DNA from: Peptococcaceae bacterium
GTDB lineage: Bacteria; Bacillota; Peptococcia; Peptococcales; Peptococcaceae
Direction: 5' to 3'
Length of the DNA: 64,000 nucleotides
Assembly (NCBI GenBank): GCA_900759105.1
Contig: CAAETY010000040.1
Coordinates: 43,148-107,147 of the forward strand
The position numbers and the translations under genes are program-made. Shown here piece by piece: positions 1-9,136 of the stretch. A model generated the notes under the pieces. It saw only the letters and a list, made by a program, of their open reading frames with translations. It had not been told where the DNA came from and searched no databases. Numbering within the stretch: position 1 is the first letter of the stretch; the number at the start of each line of letters is the position of its first letter.

Positions 1-1569
1 CCATTTTCCAATATTACTTTAGACTGGACCGTGCCGGACGATTTGAAGGATATGCCGGCTATCGTTGGTGGTAAAGACATGGACTTCACCTATGGCGATT
101 GTCAAAAGGAAATGGACATGGTCAACAAGGCCTTTATTGAAATCATGATTGATGGGGATGCTCAAGGTCGCGGTTTTCAATATCCAATTCCAACCTATTC
201 CATTACCAAGGATTTTGATTGGTCCGACAATGAAAACAACCGTCTTTTGTTTGAAATGACTGCAAAATACGGTACCCCATATTTTTCCAATTATATTAAC
301 AGCGATATGGAACCAAGTGACGTTCGTAGTATGTGCTGTCGTTTACGTCTCGACTTACGTGAACTTCGCAAAAAGAGCGGCGGTTTCTTCGGTAGTGGGG
401 AAAGCACCGGCTCTGTTGGTGTTGTAACCATCAATTTGCCTCGCATTGCTTATTTAGCGAAGGATGAAGCGGATTTCTACGAACGCCTCGACCATATGAT
501 GGATATTGCGGCGCGTTCCTTAAAAATCAAACGTACAGTTATTTCTAACCTTTTGGATGCAGGTCTTTATCCATATACCAAGCGTTATCTTGGCAATTTT
601 GACAGTCATTTCTCCACCATCGGTTTGATTGGGATGAACGAAGTAGGCCTTAATGCCGACTGGTTGCGTAAGGATTTGACCCACGAAGAAACTCAAAAAT
701 TTGCAAAAGAAGTGTTGACCCATATGAGAGCACGTCTTTCTGATTATCAAGAAGAATACGGCGATCTCTATAACTTGGAAGCAACGCCGGCGGAATCTAC
801 AACCTATCGCTTTGCAAAGCATGACCGCAAGCGTTATCCGGACATTATTACCGCTGCCAAGGAAGGCGACACCCCATATTATACCAATAGCTCTCATTTG
901 CCGGTTGATTATACTGAGGATATTTTCTCCGCGTTGGATATTCAAGACCAATTGCAAACGCTCTATACTTCCGGGACTGTTTTCCATGCCTTCTTAGGCG
1001 AAAAATTGCCTGACTGGAAGGCTGCTGCGAACCTTGTTCGTAAAATTGCGGAAAACTACGAATTACCATATTACACCTTGTCTCCAACATACTCTGTATG
1101 TAAGGACCATGGCTATTTGAACGGCGAACAATTTGTTTGCCCTCATTGTGGCAACAAGACTGAAGTGTATAGCCGTATCACCGGTTACTATCGTCCGGTT
1201 CAAAACTGGAACGATGGGAAAACACAGGAATATAAGGATCGCAAGCTTTATGATATTGCTAAGAGTCGTTTTGTCATGAAGGTGACCGGTGGCGATTTGG
1301 GAATTGGCGAAGAAAGCAAGGACACAACAGTACAAGCTGCAGCTCAACCAATGCTATTTACAACCCATACCTGTCCAAATTGTCAAATTGCGATTCGTGC
1401 TTTGGAACAAGCAGGCATTCAATATATTCAAGTGTATGCCGAAGATCAGCCGGACTTGGCTAAGAAATTCGGTATTGTAGCGGCGCCAACCCTCGTATTG
1501 CCGGATGGCAAGCAGGTGGCAGGGGCTTCTAATATCTTGAAGCATGTACGCACCGCTGTGAACGCGTAA
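1..1569 (+). CDS. nrdD: Anaerobic ribonucleoside-triphosphate reductase (class III) with C-terminal redoxin domain, 5'-truncated
   Basis: This enzyme makes deoxyribonucleotides from ribonucleotides under anaerobic conditions by glycyl-radical chemistry. The frame is open from base 1, where it reads PFSNITLD, a conserved NrdD core motif, so the start lies outside the window. A Cys/His cluster (CKDH, then CPHC) near 1099-1155 is the likely zinc site. RITGYYRPV follows, with its glycine at 1183-1185 as the presumed radical glycine. After about 50 residues comes a second domain of about 75 residues (about 1345-1566) with TCPNC at 1369-1383 and a thioredoxin-like APTLVLPDG, resembling a small glutaredoxin/thioredoxin. 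The fused redoxin is probably the internal electron donor; this is inference, although some NrdD types are known to use thioredoxin-type reductants. The next gene follows after 11 bases. Confidence 0.93.
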   Translation, partial: PFSNITLDWTVPDDLKDMPAIVGGKDMDFTYGDCQKEMDMVNKAFIEIMIDGDAQGRGFQYPIPTYSITKDFDWSDNENNRLLFEMTAKYGTPYFSNYINSDMEPSDVRSMCCRLRLDLRELRKKSGGFFGSGESTGSVGVVTINLPRIAYLAKDEADFYERLDHMMDIAARSLKIKRTVISNLLDAGLYPYTKRYLGNFDSHFSTIGLIGMNEVGLNADWLRKDLTHEETQKFAKEVLTHMRARLSDYQEEYGDLYNLEATPAESTTYRFAKHDRKRYPDIITAAKEGDTPYYTNSSHLPVDYTEDIFSALDIQDQLQTLYTSGTVFHAFLGEKLPDWKAAANLVRKIAENYELPYYTLSPTYSVCKDHGYLNGEQFVCPHCGNKTEVYSRITGYYRPVQNWNDGKTQEYKDRKLYDIAKSRFVMKVTGGDLGIGEESKDTTVQAAAQPMLFTTHTCPNCQIAIRALEQAGIQYIQVYAEDQPDLAKKFGIVAAPTLVLPDGKQVAGASNILKHVRTAVNA

Positions 1570-1580
1570 AGGAGAGAATC

Positions 1581-2387
1581 ATGGACCAGTGCAAGCAAAC
1601 CATCGCGTTGGTTCGTTCAGTAGGAAAGGCGCTTTTAGAGCGTCTTTCTCACTTTGAATTGAACGTACAACGAAAGGAAAACAATCACCAAAATTTAGTA
1701 ACAGATTTCGACATTTGGGTGCAAGAACAACTAAAGGTGGGATTGGCAGAAATTGAGCCAAAAGCCATTGTGTTTGCTGAGGAACAGGAAAATGAGATGG
1801 TAAGTGGATTGACATGGTTTGTTGATCCAATAGACGGAACAACCAACTTTATTTCCACTCGTCGAAATTTTGCGATTTGTGTAGCCTTGTATGATGGCAT
1901 GAAGCCAATTTTTGGTGTGGTTTATGATGTGGCATTGGATCAAAGCTATCATGCTGTTGCCGGTGGTCCTTGTTATATGAATGAGTGTGCATTACCAAAA
2001 CGGGCGTCGCGCGCTCTTCAAGATGCCCTTCTTGATACAAGCTTGACAACGATGAATATTTTGTCTCGTCGCGCCGGGAAGCCTTTGCATATGATTAGTA
2101 CAGCTATTCGCGGTCATCGTGCTATTGGCTCTGCGGCACTCGCTATGTGTCATATTGCGGAAGGCACTCTGGATGTCTATGTAAGCTATCGTTTGTACCC
2201 ATGGGATTATGCGGCCAGTCGTGTTATTTTAGAGGCCAGCGGTGGTTGTATGCATGCGCTTTATGGAGAACCGCTTTTTACGCCGGATCGTGCTGCGGTA
2301 TTGTGTTGCGGAGACGAAGCGTTGTATGCGCTTATTGCACCGTTTTTACGTGGTGAAACGGATTTGGATGCATTGACTGATAAATAA
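1581..2387 (+). CDS. Inositol monophosphatase family protein (SuhB-like)
   Basis: This is a 268-residue Mg-dependent phosphatase of the inositol monophosphatase/FBPase superfamily. The diagnostic motifs are all present: an acidic EEQE loop, VDPIDGTTNF (metal-binding Asp residues and the catalytic Thr), and a C-terminal YPWDYAASRVILEASGG. The ATG has AAAGGAGAG upstream. The gene sits 11 bases after nrdD and the pair ends at a strong terminator, so the two are probably co-transcribed. The substrate cannot be told from sequence: inositol-1-phosphate, NADP(H)/PAP or another sugar phosphate are all possible. Confidence 0.88.
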   Translation: MDQCKQTIALVRSVGKALLERLSHFELNVQRKENNHQNLVTDFDIWVQEQLKVGLAEIEPKAIVFAEEQENEMVSGLTWFVDPIDGTTNFISTRRNFAICVALYDGMKPIFGVVYDVALDQSYHAVAGGPCYMNECALPKRASRALQDALLDTSLTTMNILSRRAGKPLHMISTAIRGHRAIGSAALAMCHIAEGTLDVYVSYRLYPWDYAASRVILEASGGCMHALYGEPLFTPDRAAVLCCGDEALYALIAPFLRGETDLDALTDK

Positions 2388-2401
2388 TCAAATGAATATA
2401 T

Positions 2402-2443
2402 CAAGCGCAAGAGCAGGGATTGCCCATCTTGCGCTTGTTTTTT
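2402..2443 (+). terminator. Rho-independent terminator after the nrdD operon
   Basis: Perfect 11-bp stem CAAGCGCAAGA / TCTTGCGCTTG with a 14-base loop, followed by a run of T. Confidence 0.9.
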
Positions 2444-2444
2444 A

Positions 2445-2473
2445 TTGCGAAAAAGCGTTAAACTGGCTATACT
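2445..2473 (+). promoter_or_regulatory. Sigma-A type promoter for the glycosyltransferase gene
   Basis: TTGCGA, 17-base spacer, TATACT, placed directly after the preceding terminator and about 50 bases before the gene. Confidence 0.7.
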
Positions 2474-2521
2474 AAGTAAAGTTGTATTGTGCCAATAGAA
2501 CAAGTGGGGAGGTTCATTGTA

Positions 2522-3808
2522 GTGGCAACGTTAATTTACGGCGTAAACTTTAGCATTGGTGTACTGTTTACGATTATGTATTCCTATCAGATGTTTTATC
2601 TTGCGGTGGGGATTTATAATAAGTTGCGTCGAAAACGTCCGTCTTATGTTGCGAAGAAGGAACATAAGCTTGCGGTTTTGATTGCAGCACGTAACGAAAG
2701 TAAAGTAATAGGTGAATTGATTAAGAGTATTCATGCACAAGAATATCCGCAGGATAAGTTACATGTGTTTGTAGTGGCAGACAATTGTACCGATAATACG
2801 GCGGAGATTTGTCGCAACCTTGGTTGTACGGTGTTTGAACGCTTTAATAAGCAATTTGTAGGGAAGGGATATGCGCTGAATTTTGCATTTGATAAAATAT
2901 TTTCCGACCCGGCCAATGATTACGGAGCGTTTGTTATTTTGGATGCCGACAATTTGCTCACACCAAATTACATGAGCGAAATGAATAAGGTGTACGATAA
3001 AGGGTATCGTGCAAGTACCAGTTATCGTAATTCTAAGAATTATGCACAGAATTGGATTTCTTCTGGGTATGGGCTTTGGTTTTTGCGTGAAGCAGAGTAT
3101 CTCAATCAACCGCGCTACATGCTTCATACCAGCTGTGCCATCAGTGGTACCGGTTTTTTGGTTGCTGCGGATTTGATTAAGGAACGTGGCGGTTGGCATT
3201 ATCACCTGTTAACCGAGGATATTGAATTTTCGGTTGCAACGGTATTAACCGGTGAGCGCATTGGTTATGCAACGGATGCAATGCTGTACGATGAACAGCC
3301 AATTACCTTTAAGCAATCTTGGAATCAGCGTATGCGTTGGGCAAAGGGCTTTTATCAGGTATTAGGAAAGCATGGCGGAGATTTGGTAAAAACGTTTTTT
3401 CGTTTCAAATCAGGTTTTTTTGGCTCATTCGATATGTTAATGAACCTAACACCGGCACTTTTGGTTATGCTTGCAACTTTGATTTTTAACCTTGGGATGC
3501 TTATTTATATCAGCTTTTTTGCACCAAATGGCACGCAGAGTGCACTCTTTGGCGCTTGCCTTGTGGCGGTGCTGTTTTCCTTTAGCTATTACTACTGTAT
3601 GCTCTTTTTGTTGGGGGCGGTAACAACAGTGAGTGAATGGGAAAAAATTCCAGCCTCAACGTGGATGAAAATCAGAACAATGTTTACATTTCCACTCTTT
3701 ATGTTTACGTATATGCCAATTGCGGTGGCTGCATTGTACCAAAAAGTTGAGTGGACACCAATTGAACATACAGTTGTTAAATCGATTGACGACATGAAAA
3801 ATAATTAA
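2522..3808 (+). CDS. Membrane glycosyltransferase, family 2
   Basis: A processive-type GT2 enzyme of about 428 residues. The catalytic domain has the ARNES segment, DNCTDNT for nucleotide-sugar binding, the DADN (DxD) motif, TEDIEF, and QRMRWAKG, which corresponds to the QxxRW signature. One hydrophobic segment lies at the N-terminus and three or more lie in the C-terminal third, as in hyaluronan/cellulose-synthase-like and BcsA/IcaA-type enzymes. I chose GTG 2522 because GGGGAGG stands nine bases upstream; an in-frame GTG at 2489 has no such site. The gene is monocistronic. It probably assembles a cell-surface polysaccharide or glycolipid; the product is not identifiable. Confidence 0.85.
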   Translation: MATLIYGVNFSIGVLFTIMYSYQMFYLAVGIYNKLRRKRPSYVAKKEHKLAVLIAARNESKVIGELIKSIHAQEYPQDKLHVFVVADNCTDNTAEICRNLGCTVFERFNKQFVGKGYALNFAFDKIFSDPANDYGAFVILDADNLLTPNYMSEMNKVYDKGYRASTSYRNSKNYAQNWISSGYGLWFLREAEYLNQPRYMLHTSCAISGTGFLVAADLIKERGGWHYHLLTEDIEFSVATVLTGERIGYATDAMLYDEQPITFKQSWNQRMRWAKGFYQVLGKHGGDLVKTFFRFKSGFFGSFDMLMNLTPALLVMLATLIFNLGMLIYISFFAPNGTQSALFGACLVAVLFSFSYYYCMLFLLGAVTTVSEWEKIPASTWMKIRTMFTFPLFMFTYMPIAVAALYQKVEWTPIEHTVVKSIDDMKNN

Positions 3809-3818
3809 GATAAGCTTT

Positions 3819-3857
3819 AAAGATTTCCGATGCTTGCGTGTGTCGGAAATCTTTTTT
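3819..3857 (+). terminator. Rho-independent terminator
   Basis: Perfect 12-bp stem AAAGATTTCCGA / TCGGAAATCTTT followed by T residues, just after the glycosyltransferase gene. Confidence 0.9.
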
Positions 3858-3875
3858 TATGTATACATGATGGTT

Positions 3876-3905
3876 TTGACGCACATATGGTGTAAATGCT
3901 ATACT
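3876..3905 (+). promoter_or_regulatory. Promoter for the metallophosphoesterase gene
   Basis: TTGACG, 18-base spacer, TATACT. It is the only promoter-like sequence between the terminator and the gene. Confidence 0.65.
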
Positions 3906-3969
3906 TTCTAAAAAGAGTACACGAATCACGGTCGGTATACGGTGGCAAATAATTTAGGAGGGAACAGTG

Positions 3970-4818
3970 ATGAATTGGTTTTGGGGTTGTGCAGGTGCGG
4001 CGCTGGCGGCAACAAGTATTCCTTTGAAGGAATTAATAAGCTATGAAGCAAAAGTAACACGCTACACAATTGATGATGATGCGTGGCATGGTAATGGGCG
4101 TCTGCGTATTGCTTTAATTAGTGATTTTCATGCCGGTGACGGTGTTTGGAGCGGGCGCGCTTTAGCGCGCTTGGTGCGAAAGGAAGACGTGGATCTTATT
4201 TGCATTTTAGGTGATTTTTTTGAGCCGGGGCGTAGTTACGGTGAAGCGATGACCTTTATAGAAGAAATCGATTCATGGCGGCCGATATACTATGTGAGCG
4301 GTAATCACGATGAAGGTGAGCCGCATCTTGATGGACTCAAGGAAATCATGAGCGTGCATTATGGTGTGCATGTTTTGGACAATCGGGAATTGATGGTTCG
4401 TGTGAAGAATGCTTGGGTGAATATTTTTGGAGTACGTGACAAAGGCGCTTATAAGTCCAAGGAAGAATGGATTCATGATACCCAAGAAGGCTGTTCGGAA
4501 AAACAAGCGCAAACAGAAGCGTATCATATTGTTTTGTGTCATCGTCCGGAACCAAAAGCACTTTTTGACCGCTTAAAAATGGATTTGGTTTTAAGCGGCC
4601 ATACCCATGGCGGCCAATGGCAATTCCTAAAAAAAGGTGTGTTTGCACCGGGTCAGGGTGTACTTCCAAAATATAGTAAGGGCGTCTATAGACGCGCTAA
4701 AAAGCATCCTTACCACATGGTAATCAGTGCCGGCTTTGCGGTGGATAAAATAGTTCCACGTGTGAATAACCGTCCGGAGCTTGTGATTGTTGATGTAAAA
4801 CATCCAACCATAAGTTAG
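3970..4818 (+). CDS. Metallophosphoesterase, membrane-anchored (YkuE/YaeI-like)
   Basis: A 282-residue calcineurin-type phosphoesterase. The N-terminus is hydrophobic and likely anchors the protein in the membrane. All metal-binding blocks are visible: SDFHAGD, GDFFEPG, GNHDEG, CHRPE and SGHTHGGQ. The ATG at 3970 is preferred over the GTG at 3967 because AGGAGG ends seven bases upstream. Relatives act on membrane-associated phosphodiesters or lipid headgroups; the substrate here is unknown. The gene has its own promoter and no obvious partner. Confidence 0.82.
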   Translation: MNWFWGCAGAALAATSIPLKELISYEAKVTRYTIDDDAWHGNGRLRIALISDFHAGDGVWSGRALARLVRKEDVDLICILGDFFEPGRSYGEAMTFIEEIDSWRPIYYVSGNHDEGEPHLDGLKEIMSVHYGVHVLDNRELMVRVKNAWVNIFGVRDKGAYKSKEEWIHDTQEGCSEKQAQTEAYHIVLCHRPEPKALFDRLKMDLVLSGHTHGGQWQFLKKGVFAPGQGVLPKYSKGVYRRAKKHPYHMVISAGFAVDKIVPRVNNRPELVIVDVKHPTIS

Positions 4819-4861
4819 AAAATATAAGAAATCGAAAAGTGATAAAAGTAAATTGTCGTAA

Positions 4862-4883
4862 ATTGTCATAAACATGTGATAAT
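4862..4883. promoter_or_regulatory. Imperfect palindrome, possible operator upstream of lactate permease
   Basis: ATTGTCA, 8 bases, TGATAAT: seven-base arms with one mismatch. The region also carries a short direct repeat of AAATTGTC. It lies about 50 bases upstream of the -35 of the permease promoter. Rex-, CRP- or GntR-type control is possible, but no consensus fits well. Confidence 0.3.
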
Positions 4884-4933
4884 ATATAAAACTTTCCTAT
4901 AAGATTTTTTTTTGAAAAAAATCTGAAAATAGC

Positions 4934-4961
4934 TTGTCAGCCCCGTTCACATCGGTATACT
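4934..4961 (+). promoter_or_regulatory. Promoter for lactate permease
   Basis: TTGTCA, 16-base spacer, TATACT, about 40 bases before the gene. Confidence 0.65.
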
Positions 4962-5002
4962 AAAATAGTGGAAAAAATTTAAAGAGAAAGAGGAGGATTC
5001 AC

Positions 5003-6673
5003 ATGTACGCTTTAATTGCTTTTATCCCAATTATTTTGACGGTTGTCTTGATGACCGGTTTTTCTTGGCCGGCTAAAAAGGCATTGCCACTCGCATGGGC
5101 AATTACATTTGTTTCTGCGATTGCAGTATGGAAAATGACACCTACCCATGCTATCGGTTATACTTTAACCGGTTTCCTTAGTGCATTCGAAGTACTTGTT
5201 ATTATCTTTGGCGCTATCCTTATCATGAACACCTTATCCAGATCTGGTGCGATGAGCGCCATCAACCGCATGTTTACCGGGATTACCCCGGATGCACGTT
5301 TGCAAGCTATTATCATCGGCTTCATTTTTGGTGGCTTTATCGAAGGGGCTGCAGGTTTTGGTACACCTGCTGCACTTTGCGCACCACTTCTTATCAGTGT
5401 TGGTTTCCCTCCGTTGGCGGCTGCTATTGTAGCACTTGAATTTAACTCTATTCCGGTACCATTCGGTGCTGTAGGGACACCTACCAATACTGCCTTTACA
5501 ACTGTAGCAACCGCGTTACAAAATCCTGATGCCTGGAAGACTGCTTTTACACAATGGACCGCTTTGCCACTCGCTATTTGCGCACCAGTCATTATGATTA
5601 TTGGGATCGCTGTTCTTACCAAGCTTTTTGGTAAGGATAAAAAAATTAGCGATGTTGTTCCGGTGATTCCGTTTATCATCTATGTTAGTGTGTTGTTTGA
5701 TACACTCTATCTTTTGATTGCAACCTTTGTTGGCCCTGAATTAACCTCTTTGGTTTCTTCTGTAATTACTTTGTTTGTGGTAATCTTTACCACTAAAAAA
5801 GGATTTTTGGTTCCTAAAAATGTTTGGACTTTCGATAAAAAAGAGGCTTGGGACAAGAGCTGGCTCAATGCAACTGAAGTACCAGCGCCAAAAACCAGCG
5901 ATATGTCTTTGGTGAAAGCGTGGATTCCTTACTTTATTATCGCAATCATCTTGGTTGCTACCCGTGTTACTCAAAACCAAGGTGCAGCATGGTCCAATGC
6001 ATTGAAAACCACAACCATTGGTACCGGTGAAAGTGGCGTAATTTTAGGCCTTAACTGGAACTGGGCGATTTTGTGGAGTCCTGGGGTTGTATTTATCCTG
6101 GTTGCGATTATCACCTTCTTCTTGCATGGTATGCGTTCCCAAGAAATCAAGGGTGCATTTGAAGATACGATTAAGCAGGTGACCGGTGCTGCTGTTGCTC
6201 TTTTCTTTGGGGTTGCAATGGTTAACTTGTTCCGCTTTACCAATATTGACTCTGAATCCATGGCCGGAATTGCCGAAGCAGTGAAGAGCCCAATGCTTCT
6301 CGTTATGGCGCAAGCACTTGCTAATGTAGCTGGGAAAGCCTATATCGTGATTGCACCATTTATCGGGGTACTTGGTGCGTTTATGTCCGGGTCTAACACG
6401 GTATCTAACACCTTGTTCGCTTCTCTTCAATACGAAACTGCCTCACTCCTGTCTATGCCAACCGTATTTATTGTTGCACTTCAAAATATCGGTGGTGCAA
6501 TTGGCAACATGGTTTGCGTTAACAATGTTGTTGCAGCTTGTGCGACTACAGGGACAATCGGTAATGAAGGGAAAATTATTCGTACCAATGCATTACCAAT
6601 GGTTATTTTGAGTATTATCACTGTTGCTGTTATTGGCGGTGCGATGCTCTTAGGCTATAATCCTGCAGTATAA
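5003..6673 (+). CDS. lctP: L-lactate permease
   Basis: A 556-residue integral membrane protein with about 12-14 hydrophobic helices and the usual length of the LctP/LldP family. It imports (or exports) lactate with protons. Family features include the N-terminal GFSWPAKKALPLAW segment, the GFGTPAAL motif and the Gly/Ser/Asn-rich FMSGSNTVSNTLFASLQ region near the end. GAGGAGG precedes the ATG. The gene is monocistronic, with its own promoter and terminator, and no lactate dehydrogenase gene is adjacent. Lactate use suits an anaerobic fermenter. Confidence 0.93.
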   Translation: MYALIAFIPIILTVVLMTGFSWPAKKALPLAWAITFVSAIAVWKMTPTHAIGYTLTGFLSAFEVLVIIFGAILIMNTLSRSGAMSAINRMFTGITPDARLQAIIIGFIFGGFIEGAAGFGTPAALCAPLLISVGFPPLAAAIVALEFNSIPVPFGAVGTPTNTAFTTVATALQNPDAWKTAFTQWTALPLAICAPVIMIIGIAVLTKLFGKDKKISDVVPVIPFIIYVSVLFDTLYLLIATFVGPELTSLVSSVITLFVVIFTTKKGFLVPKNVWTFDKKEAWDKSWLNATEVPAPKTSDMSLVKAWIPYFIIAIILVATRVTQNQGAAWSNALKTTTIGTGESGVILGLNWNWAILWSPGVVFILVAIITFFLHGMRSQEIKGAFEDTIKQVTGAAVALFFGVAMVNLFRFTNIDSESMAGIAEAVKSPMLLVMAQALANVAGKAYIVIAPFIGVLGAFMSGSNTVSNTLFASLQYETASLLSMPTVFIVALQNIGGAIGNMVCVNNVVAACATTGTIGNEGKIIRTNALPMVILSIITVAVIGGAMLLGYNPAV

Positions 6674-6685
6674 GTTTTGACTTTT

Positions 6686-6725
6686 AATCGCGTATTCTCA
6701 AAGGAGAGTACGCGATTTTTTTATT
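6686..6725 (+). terminator. Rho-independent terminator after lctP
   Basis: AATCGCGTA...TACGCGATT stem with an inner TCTC/GAGA pairing, followed by at least seven T. Confidence 0.88.
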
Positions 6726-6827
6726 TTTGACTCAATTAGTATAAATATAAGAAGAAAATGAGCCGATGAAACGGAAAATGATGGTGAAAAAAAGATGATA
6801 GGAATGGCTTAATGGCGCTATTCTGTA

Positions 6828-6856
6828 ATGACAAAAGGGGGTAATAGTGATATAAT
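6828..6856 (+). promoter_or_regulatory. Promoter for glnN
   Basis: ATGACA, 17-base spacer, perfect TATAAT. The leader of about 100 bases down to the gene shows no obvious riboswitch. Confidence 0.6.
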
Positions 6857-6962
6857 CTTTATATTGTTTTTTTGGTAAATAACATTTTTATATAGATTTA
6901 CCGATTATATAGCGAATAGGCTGTACCAATAGCTAGTTATAGTAGATAAGAGAGGAACAACA

Positions 6963-9050
6963 ATGAAAGAAAATTTTCTGGATATTTATGCATCAGACGT
7001 TTTTAATGACGAAGTGATGCAACAGAGATTGCCAAAGAAAGTCTATGAATCCTTAAAGGCGACCATCCAAACTGGGTCTGATTTGGATCCGCAAATTGCC
7101 GATGTTGTTGCATCCGCAATGAAGGATTGGGCGGTTGAAAAGGGGGCAACGCACTTTGCGCATTGGTTTCATCCATTGACTGGTGCTACAGCAGAAAAGC
7201 ATGACAGTTTCCTTTCTCCACAAAGTGACCGTTCTGCCGTTTTGGAATTTTCCGGCAAGAACCTCGTTGTTGGTGAGCCGGATGCCTCTTCTTTTCCATC
7301 CGGTGGCTTGCGAGATACCTTTGAAGCACGTGGATATACCACTTGGGATCCAACATCTCCGGCTTTTGTCAGAGACGGCTCCTTATATATTCCGACCATT
7401 TTCATTTCCTACAATGGATATGTGCTTGATAAAAAGACCCCGCTTTTGCGTTCTATGGCATTGGTGGACAAGGAAGCACAACGTATTTTGCGTCTCTTTG
7501 GTGACAAAGAAACAAAGCGCGTAATTCCGTCTATGGGCGCTGAACAGGAATATTTCCTCGTTGATGCAGAGCTCTTCAAAAAACGTGAAGACTTGGTTAT
7601 CTGCGGCCGTACCCTTTTTGGTGCGCCGGCACCAAAGGGCCAAGAGTTCTCTGATCACTATTTTGGCGCTATCAATACGCGTGTGGCAGAATTTATGAAG
7701 GATGCCGATGAAACCTTATGGCGTATGGGTGTGCCAATCAAGATGAAGCACTCCGAAGTGGCACCTTGCCAATTTGAAATTGTTCCAAACTATGATTCTT
7801 GCAATGTAGCCAATGACCAAAACCAATTATTGATGGCAACCTTGCAAGAGGTGGCGCGTAAACACGGTTTAGAGTGTCTGTTACATGAAAAACCGTTTGC
7901 TGGGATTAATGGCTCCGGGAAGCATATCAACTGGTCTTTGGCAACGGATAGAAATGAAAATCTTTTGAGCCCGGGAACCAGCGCAATGGAAAATGCACGA
8001 TTCTTATTATTTGTATGTGCGATGATTCATGCTGTGGACGAATATCCTGAATTGCTTCGTTTGACTATTGCAAGTGCGGGCAATGACCATCGTTTGGGTG
8101 GGCATGAAGCACCACCGGCTATTTTAAGTATTTTCTTAGGTCAAGAGCTTACCGATATTCTTGAAAATTTTGAAGCAGGTACAAAATACAACGCTGTTGA
8201 CAAGGGCTATATTGAACTTGGCGTTAATACTTTGCCACCACTTCCACAGGATATCTCCGACCGTAACCGTACTTCTCCATTTGCATTTACCGGTAATAAG
8301 TTTGAATTCCGTATGCCGGGTTCTTCTTTGTCCACTGCAGGTCCAAACATTGCTATTAATACCGCAATTGGCGATATTCTTCGCGATTATGCTGATCGTT
8401 TAGAAGATGCAGATGATTTCTGGACAGAATTGAATCACTTATTAAGTGATGAGTTGGCTGCCCATAAGCGTGTTATCTTTAATGGCAATAACTATTCAGA
8501 AGACTGGGTAGAAGAAGCGGAACGTCGCGGATTGCCTAACCTGGCAAATTCCATTGAAGCGTATCCAAAATATGTGGAACCAAAGACCATGAACTTGTTC
8601 GTGAGAAATGGTATCTATTCTGAAGAGGAAGTCTACTCTAGAATGGAAATCCATATGGCAACTTACAGTCGAACCATTAATATTGAGGCGCTTACAATGA
8701 TTGAAATGTCCAAGAAGGATATTATTCCTTGTGTATTGCGCTATGAAAATATGCTTGCAAAGCTTCTGTCCAATAAGAAGAGCATTGGCTTGGATATTGA
8801 AAAGACTGTTGAGTTTGGTATCATCAACAATTTGTCTGAAGCGTTGAGTCACTTAAACGATGCGTTGAGTGTGCTTGAAAAAGAATTGGCAGAAGCACAA
8901 AACGATGAAAACCTCGAAAGCCAAGCACGTTTGTATCAAAGCAAGGTGCTGCCGGCAATGAATGTGTTGCGTGCATATAGCGATGCTATTGAACCAATGG
9001 TTGATGAATGGGGCATTCCTGACTACACTGCATTGCTACTCGGTTGTTAA
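6963..9050 (+). CDS. glnN: Glutamine synthetase type III
   Basis: A 695-residue glutamine synthetase that makes glutamine from glutamate, ammonia and ATP in the cytoplasm. The length and blocks are those of the GlnN (GSIII) family rather than the ~450-residue GlnA: FAHWFHPLTG near the start, GAEQEYFLVD, HKGEKPF-like HEKPFAGINGSGKH, and AGNDHRLGGHEAPPAI. GSIII adds a C-terminal helical extension, here rich in charged residues. AGAGAGGA lies ahead of the ATG. It is transcribed alone, with a terminator right after it. Confidence 0.96.
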   Translation: MKENFLDIYASDVFNDEVMQQRLPKKVYESLKATIQTGSDLDPQIADVVASAMKDWAVEKGATHFAHWFHPLTGATAEKHDSFLSPQSDRSAVLEFSGKNLVVGEPDASSFPSGGLRDTFEARGYTTWDPTSPAFVRDGSLYIPTIFISYNGYVLDKKTPLLRSMALVDKEAQRILRLFGDKETKRVIPSMGAEQEYFLVDAELFKKREDLVICGRTLFGAPAPKGQEFSDHYFGAINTRVAEFMKDADETLWRMGVPIKMKHSEVAPCQFEIVPNYDSCNVANDQNQLLMATLQEVARKHGLECLLHEKPFAGINGSGKHINWSLATDRNENLLSPGTSAMENARFLLFVCAMIHAVDEYPELLRLTIASAGNDHRLGGHEAPPAILSIFLGQELTDILENFEAGTKYNAVDKGYIELGVNTLPPLPQDISDRNRTSPFAFTGNKFEFRMPGSSLSTAGPNIAINTAIGDILRDYADRLEDADDFWTELNHLLSDELAAHKRVIFNGNNYSEDWVEEAERRGLPNLANSIEAYPKYVEPKTMNLFVRNGIYSEEEVYSRMEIHMATYSRTINIEALTMIEMSKKDIIPCVLRYENMLAKLLSNKKSIGLDIEKTVEFGIINNLSEALSHLNDALSVLEKELAEAQNDENLESQARLYQSKVLPAMNVLRAYSDAIEPMVDEWGIPDYTALLLGC

Positions 9051-9063
9051 TTAAACGATTATA

Positions 9064-9100
9064 GAAGAATGGGGGGCTATGAGGGTCCCCATTCTTTTTG
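9064..9100 (+). terminator. Rho-independent terminator after glnN
   Basis: Stem AGAATGGGG / CCCCATTCT followed by TTTT. Confidence 0.88.
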
Positions 9101-9136
9101 TTGAAGTGTCTTTGATTATAATGAAAGGGTGTTAGA

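Noticed and set aside
520..987. A 155-codon ORF on the minus strand inside nrdD
   Set aside because: It lies fully inside a strongly conserved gene on the other strand, has no ribosome site and encodes no recognisable protein.
6857..6962. Possible glutamine riboswitch before glnN
   Set aside because: The leader lacks the conserved glnA-motif elements and shows no terminator.
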